Under the pieces are notes generated by a model. It saw only the letters and a program-made list of their open reading frames with translations. It ran no database searches and was not told the DNA's origin. A DNA stretch of 64,000 nt from Vitellaria paradoxa. Its lineage: Eukaryota; Streptophyta; Magnoliopsida; Ericales; Sapotaceae. The translations under genes and the position numbers were made by a program. The stretch's first letter is position 1. Every line of letters starts with the position of its first letter. Where the stretch lies: positions 248,001 through 312,000 of the forward strand of contig JAINTL010000052.1 of the NCBI GenBank assembly GCA_019916065.1, in the 5' to 3' direction. Positions 60,501 through 64,000 of this stretch are shown here, piece after piece.

Positions 60501-61423
60501 TCTCTAAGTCAATAATATATTGTTTTATATGTGTAATGCAGTGTTTACTACTTAATGAATAAATAAGGATATATGTGTCATTATATACATTAATACATAC
60601 CTCAGAACCCACTTAAAAATAAACTCCCAAGCATGGGTTTATTATTTTTAAACCCGTGTTCCCGAACACCTCAGAACCCATACTAAGTCATACCGTTTAA
60701 ACACCTCAAAACCCATATTTTAAAAACACCTTAGAACCCATAGTTTAAAACATCCAAGCACACCCTAAAAACCATGTGAGGATCTTTCTAAGCACCATTC
60801 TTTTCATTTGCCTAGTTTGTTATTTTGTTTGTATATGACTAATTTTAACTTCCTTGATAGCTCTGGTATTGACTGGTGGGTATGCATCAAATGGTACTAT
60901 TCCTCAGAGTGCTCAGTCTGATGGTGATTCAACCAACACAACAGTAAGTCCTGCTTCATTTGCACAATTAATTATTAGCAACTCTTGTTACTTGGTTAAT
61001 GCATTTTAATTGTAGATATTTGTGGGAGGGCTTGATTCCGATGTCACTGATGAGGATCTCAGGCAGTCATTCTCTCAGTATGGTGAGGTAGTCTCTGTAA
61101 AAATACCTGCTGGAAAAGGATGTGGCTTTGTACAATTTGCTAACAGGTGCAATCTCTAGAAACGACACTGGTATCAGGGTTTAATGTTATTATAATAGCT
61201 TGTCCATGATAATATTCTGAGTCTCAATGGCGTATGGCTATTGTTTTATCAAAAATGTGGTGAAAACTTGCTCTTAACATTTTATTCTGTAAACTGATAT
61301 GATCCCCACCTCTGGCTCTGTTACAGAAGCAATGCTGAAGATGCAATGCAGAGACTCAATGGGACAGTTATCGGCAAGCAGACGGTTCGGCTCTCCTGGG
61401 GTCGAAGTCCAGGGAATAAGCTG
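45597..61423 (+). CDS. RBP47: RBP47/RBP45-type RNA-binding protein with three RRMs (3' end not seen)
   Basis: Exons: 45597-45953, 50393-50879, 60861-60943, 61016-61146, 61327-61423. They join in frame to 385 codons with GT..AG introns. The start is the ATG at 45597; an in-frame TGA precedes it at 45585. The N-terminus is proline- and glutamine-rich (residues 1-86). RRM1 has TIWVGDL at 95-101 and KYGFVEF at 136-142, RRM2 has SIFVGDL at 188-194 and GYGFVRF at 230-236, and RRM3 has IFVGGL at 310-315 and GCGFVQF at 345-351. This layout is the RBP45/RBP47 oligouridylate-binding family, nuclear hnRNP-like proteins that also enter stress granules. RRM1 has K where the family usually has G in GYGFVEF. 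Family members are slightly longer, so a short C-terminal exon is expected beyond 61423. Intron 2 is 9,981 bp. No coding lesions are seen. Confidence 0.93.
46725..47105 (-). repeat. 3' LTR of the intron 1 element (minus orientation)
   Basis: It aligns with 48167-48539 throughout, including the shared GAGAAGAAGAAGTTTAGGAG and AAATAAATCTTTAATAGAAT. Visible differences are moderate, so the insertion is not very recent. Confidence 0.85.
48167..48539 (-). repeat. 5' LTR of the intron 1 element (minus orientation)
   Basis: It partners 46725-47105. The adjacent primer-binding site on minus marks it as the 5' LTR. Confidence 0.85.
49343..49416 (+). repeat. 37-bp perfect tandem duplication in intron 1
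   Basis: The unit starting GCTGTTTGAATGTCAAAATT is present twice without mismatch (49343-49379 and 49380-49416). Confidence 0.93.
49728..50046. repeat. Possible small dispersed repeat
   Basis: It starts near ACTAGCATGGACCCGTGCGA, a word that resembles the ends of a common class of plant repeats, and ends near TTTTTAGTAGATATGGAT. No clear duplication was found. Confidence 0.3.
51665..52837. mobile_element. hAT-like non-autonomous element inserted in the LINE
   Basis: A perfect 8-bp duplication GATGGAGT flanks it (51657-51664 and 52838-52845). The ends CATAGTTTTAAAAAACGG and, reverse-complemented, CATGGTATTAAAAAACGC are inverted. The interior is AT-rich with an AC microsatellite near 51890-51914 and no transposase frame. 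The LINE endonuclease resumes after it. Confidence 0.85.
53632..54016. mobile_element. hAT-like MITE with TACGGA arrays, copy 1
   Basis: The ends CTAAGAAGCATGGAT and, reverse-complemented, CTAGGAAGCATGATAC are inverted. Flanks CAAGGAGG (53624-53631) and CAAGGAAG (54017-54024) match 7/8. Just inside the left end are TACGGATACGGGTACG-type short repeats. It lies in the LINE. Confidence 0.82.
54447..55347. mobile_element. Non-autonomous DNA element with GGCCGATTGGAT ends
   Basis: The ends GGCCCGATTGGATAGTGCTA and, reverse-complemented, GGGGGCCGATTGGATGCTAC are inverted. The triplet TAG flanks both sides (54444-54446 and 55348-55350). The LINE reverse transcriptase frame continues across it. The 3-bp duplication suggests PIF/Harbinger or CACTA-like, but the superfamily is unsure. 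Confidence 0.7.
56045..56385 (+). repeat. 5' LTR of the gag-only gypsy element
   Basis: This 341-bp repeat contains an ATT triplet run near its start and CTTCTTCTT runs near its end, and matches 58982-59336. Confidence 0.9.
56621..57412 (+). pseudogene. Gypsy-type gag relic
   Basis: From the ATG at 56621 the frame shows YFSGTIDLHKFLDWVDDIEY, ARLTNFAREYW-like sequence and SWSQLMRLKQEDSSIDDYFD-like sequence, the Retrotrans_gag pattern. Stops interrupt it, for example TAA at 56639 and TGA near 56912. It gives the element its gypsy assignment. Confidence 0.82.
57997..58659. mobile_element. hAT-like MITE with TACGGA arrays, copy 2
   Basis: Perfect 15-bp inverted ends CTATGAAGCACGGAT. Flanks TTCTATAT (57989-57996) and TTCTATGT (58660-58667) match 7/8. 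Both subterminal regions carry arrays of TACGGATACGGG-like units (58045-58195 and 58555-58650). It is the same family as 53632-54016 and is nested in the gypsy element. Confidence 0.87.
58982..59336 (+). repeat. 3' LTR of the gag-only gypsy element
   Basis: This 355-bp partner of 56045-56385 is preceded by a purine-rich CCGGGAGAGT, a likely polypurine tract. Confidence 0.9.
60110..60540 (-). pseudogene. RTE-like LINE reverse transcriptase fragment
   Basis: The minus strand encodes IGLHQRSALNLYLFTLAMDK and FTDDFVLIDKTKLGINNKL, the pattern of plant RTE-like reverse transcriptases (usually GLHQGSALSP and FADDIVL). Upstream on minus, YIIDLEKVLDGVPRKIL extends it to about 60530. It abuts the truncated end of the L1-like LINE. 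Confidence 0.82.
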
Positions 61424-61640
61424 GTAAATTTTCTCAACTAAAAGGACTGAATTGTTTACTGAAATATATGTATACACAGAGTCATCCAGATCATCTAATG
61501 TTGAGTTTTCCAGTGTTTTTGAATGAAAACCCCGCAATTGGCAGCAATGCTCCTTCCAAATGTAGCGCAATGTAGAGGAACCTTCCCTTTTTATTATGTA
61601 TAGAATTAAAATTAATATTGTTCTGTTATGGAACATTATG

Positions 61641-61995
61641 GGGTATATTACCTATAGACCCCTTGTACTAAAGTTAAAAATCACTATGAATTTCAAATAT
61701 CTATCTACTTTTATTCTCTTTGTACTTTAAGTGAAAATGCTAAAAAATGGGTCAAAGATAGTAGTTTTGACTCTTAATAACTTTCAAAGATGCATTTACA
61801 TTTCCTGCCTGAGCTTGCACTCCTTGATTCAATTTAATTTTCAATGAGTGTTTTTCTCTTTTCACTTAAAAAGTTGACACCGTTCACGATTTCACTCTAG
61901 TCTCATATACAATGGGTGTAAAGGTTAATTTTTGAAGTTTAGGGGGTATTGGTGATTTTCATCTTTAGTATAAAGGATACAAAGGCAATTAACCC
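61641..61995. mobile_element. MULE-like MITE downstream of RBP47 exon 5
   Basis: The ends GGGTATATTACCTATAGACC and, reverse-complemented, GGGTTAATTGCCTTTGTATC pair and continue into TACTAAAG..AAAAATCAC. Flanking 9-mers AACATTATG and AAGATTATA match 7/9. Confidence 0.7.
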
Positions 61996-62164
61996 AAGAT
62001 TATATCATAAATATAAATAGTCTATTATTGCCTTCACATCATCTTTCAAAATTCAACAAAGTAATTCATTACGGGTATCGTTACATGTTTCTTTTAAAAG
62101 TTCTAATTGGATTTGTGAGATCATAACTTCTATCTAAGAATTTGAAAAAGGTGTTTTTCCTGAC

Positions 62165-62880
62165 ATAACGGTGGGGCATTTGCTGAGATATCGTTCTCGA
62201 GTACGAGGGTTTGTTCTTGGATCCAAGAACCGCCTTGAATCCACAAGAACTGTGAAGAACACAATGATCAACAAGCTCTCTAATTAATCTGAAAATAATT
62301 GATGATTGAATTAATTACAAAAGGGTCTTTTATAGAGAGAATTAATCTAATCCTAGCCCGTTCCAAAAACTGTTTCCGAACTCTTTAAGAGAGTTTATAA
62401 AAAGAAATATAATCTATATCCCATAAGGATTACAAATAGCCTTCGGCTCGAAAATAAAGACATAATATAGTTCCTAATTAAATAGAAAACTCTTAATTAA
62501 AATAAGATTTCCTAGGTAAAATAGAAAACTATCTCTAATAAGTTTGTGTAAAGCTCAAACTTAAATTCTAGAAACCTAAAATAAATAAAATGTATCCTAA
62601 AAACTAATTAGGATATTTTTTAAAATATAACTCTACCATTGACTACTTTGTTCTATCTCTTGTCCTCCATCACATCCATCAAGCTCCAAGGAAGAAATCC
62701 CTTGTTGAAATACGATACCATCTCTAATAAGTTTGAGTTGAGCTCAAACTTAAATTCTAGAAACCTAAAATAAATTATATTCTAATAATAATTAGAATAT
62801 TTTTACAAATAGAACTCCATCCTTGACCGCTTCATTCTAAGCTCCAAGCAAGAAATCGCTTGATGAAATACAAAAATTCA
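62165..62880 (-). repeat. Probable gypsy-type LTR relic with an internal duplication
   Basis: On minus it ends in TTCTTGGATCCAAGAACAAA..CGAGAACGATATCTCAG, which resembles the 3' part of certain plant gypsy LTRs. A TATAAAAGACCC word lies near 62325-62336 on minus. The block with CTCTAATAAGTTTG and CTCAAACTTAAATTCTAGAA occurs twice (from about 62530 and 62720). No partner LTR is in the window. Confidence 0.55.
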
Positions 62881-62932
62881 AATCTAAATTTTGTAAATAC
62901 TGGGTTTGTATTTGATATTTAGGAATTATTTA

Positions 62933-63266
62933 GGTGGCATTTGGTTTACTTTTGTGTTTTCTATTTTCTATTTTTGTTTTATGTGTTAAAAATCTCAAAA
63001 TAAAGAAACAGAAAATGCTTTGTTTTTCTTGTTTTGAGATTTTCCTTGTTTTTTGTTGAAAACTCTCAAAACGATTTTTTATCATTTTGTATTTCATGTG
63101 TAAACTCATTTTCAGTTTTCGAAAACAAATTTTGAAAACACAAGTAACCAAATGAATTTTGAGTTGTTTTTCTTATTTTCAAAAGCACAAAATGAAAAAT
63201 AAGATCAAAACAGAAAATAGAAAATAAAAACAGAAAACAAAAAATTAAAAAAAACCAAATAACCCC
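62933..63266. mobile_element. Tourist-like foldback MITE
   Basis: The ends GGTGGCATTTGGTTTACTTT and, reverse-complemented, GGGGTTATTTGGTTTTTTTT pair, and the TTTTCTATTTTCT-type interior is also inverted. Flanking triplets are TTA and ATA. Confidence 0.65.
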
Positions 63267-63439
63267 ATAGTTTTCCAAGTTATATGTTAACCCCTCACTC
63301 CACTCACTCCACAAAAGGGGGAAAAATGTATTACCAAATTGAGATCCATCATGTATTTTTTTTTTTTTTGGCATTGTGTATTTCGTTTGTGTGTGAATAT
63401 GTGCATGTGTTATTCTATTATGTATAATTGAATACTCAA

Positions 63440-63575
63440 AACCCATGTGGATTTGTATTTGTTAAGAGTCTAAAATAATAATATAAGTAATAAGATTGCC
63501 TTTCTTTTAAAAAACTTAAATTTTTAAGTGAGATGGTGACTTATCGTATAACATGGTATTAGAGTAGACAAACCC
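63440..63575 (+). repeat. Possible LTR end with primer-binding site
   Basis: ATAACA followed by TGGTATTAGAGTAGAC near 63550-63571 resembles an LTR end joined to an initiator-tRNA primer-binding site, as in small TRIM-like elements. No second LTR is visible. Confidence 0.4.
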
Positions 63576-63589
63576 TGAGTTCAAATCTG

Positions 63590-64000
63590 ACCGTCTAAGA
63601 AGCACAAATACAAACACAATATACGGATATGGAACTCTTAGAATTAATTAGAGAAAGAAGCATTGTATATTAGAGAAATAGAACATATAGCTGTTGCATA
63701 ATTATATTAGAGAGAAACTACATAGAATGTAAAAGACGACCCTTTATATATTAGGGCAACATTTGAATGGTAATGACTATTTTGCTCTTAACCTTAATAA
63801 GTTAATATTATTCCAATACCCCTAATCAAACTCATGATGCGACGGGACAAAACAATAGGAGTTTGCCAAGTAAAAAATAGAAGCGTTGAACTGTGTGGGT
63901 CGTTGTGAAAAAAAAGACAAGAAGAAGCCAAGTTGTTGATGATGGCGCACATAATGACAATCAATTTCAATATGCTTGATACGCTCATGAAAAATCGAAT
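63590..64000 (-). pseudogene. Copia RNase H end and 3' LTR relic on minus, cut by the window edge
   Basis: From the right edge on minus, [18 protein letters not shown] is the standard C-terminal copia RNase H word, followed by a decayed tail RFYFLLGKLLLF. A purine run and TATTGGAATAATATTAACTT at about 63800-63825 may start the 3' LTR, which would run left to about 63620. The rest lies outside the window. Confidence 0.75.

Noticed and set aside
1..64000. A search for CRISPR arrays, phage or bacterial defence genes and biosynthetic clusters
   Set aside because: Nothing of the kind is present; introns, SINEs and plant LTR elements show plant nuclear DNA.

Overview
This window looks like nuclear DNA of a dicot plant. 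It is AT-rich, has GT..AG introns, contains two plant protein-coding genes with long repeat-filled introns, and is otherwise dominated by plant-type transposable elements (Ty1/copia, Ty3/gypsy of the Tat type, L1-like and RTE-like LINEs, tRNA-derived SINEs including Au-like copies, and MULE, hAT and PIF/Harbinger-like non-autonomous DNA elements). I see no bacterial-type operons, CRISPR array, rRNA gene or convincing functional tRNA gene. The species cannot be named from sequence alone.

Layout. 1-2598: AT-rich intergenic DNA with an Au-like SINE. 2599-7905: a nearly complete Ty1/copia element with almost identical LTRs, a perfect CATTT target-site duplication and a broken polyprotein. 7906-15237: repeat-rich intergenic DNA holding an old copia relic (9640-11940). 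15238-20430: gene 1, a six-exon gene on + for a 344-aa membrane-anchored sulfotransferase-domain protein. 20431-24600: repeats, including a SINE and a 1.4-kb MULE-like foldback element, then a long CA/CG tract. 24601-38864: an old, decayed Tat-type Ty3/gypsy element whose integrase is split by a 4.2-kb insertion that itself received SINEs. 38865-45400: AT-rich repeat DNA with a SINE, MITEs and a large foldback. 45597 to beyond 61423: gene 2, an RBP47-type three-RRM RNA-binding protein on +, with its C-terminal exon(s) not seen before the window ends.

The two genes show no functional link. The most striking region is the 10-kb second intron of the RBP47 gene. There an L1-like LINE was cut into five pieces by four later insertions: two hAT-like elements, one element with 3-bp duplications, and a gag-only gypsy element that in turn received another hAT-like element. 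Target-site duplications, and the LINE frame resuming after each insertion, allow the order of events to be read. Intron 1 of the same gene carries a minus-strand non-autonomous LTR element. No wholly new biological system is evident. The best novelty candidates are a hAT-like MITE family built on TACGGA-type arrays (two copies), the gag-only gypsy element, the complete foldback MULE, and a young but coding-dead copia copy.
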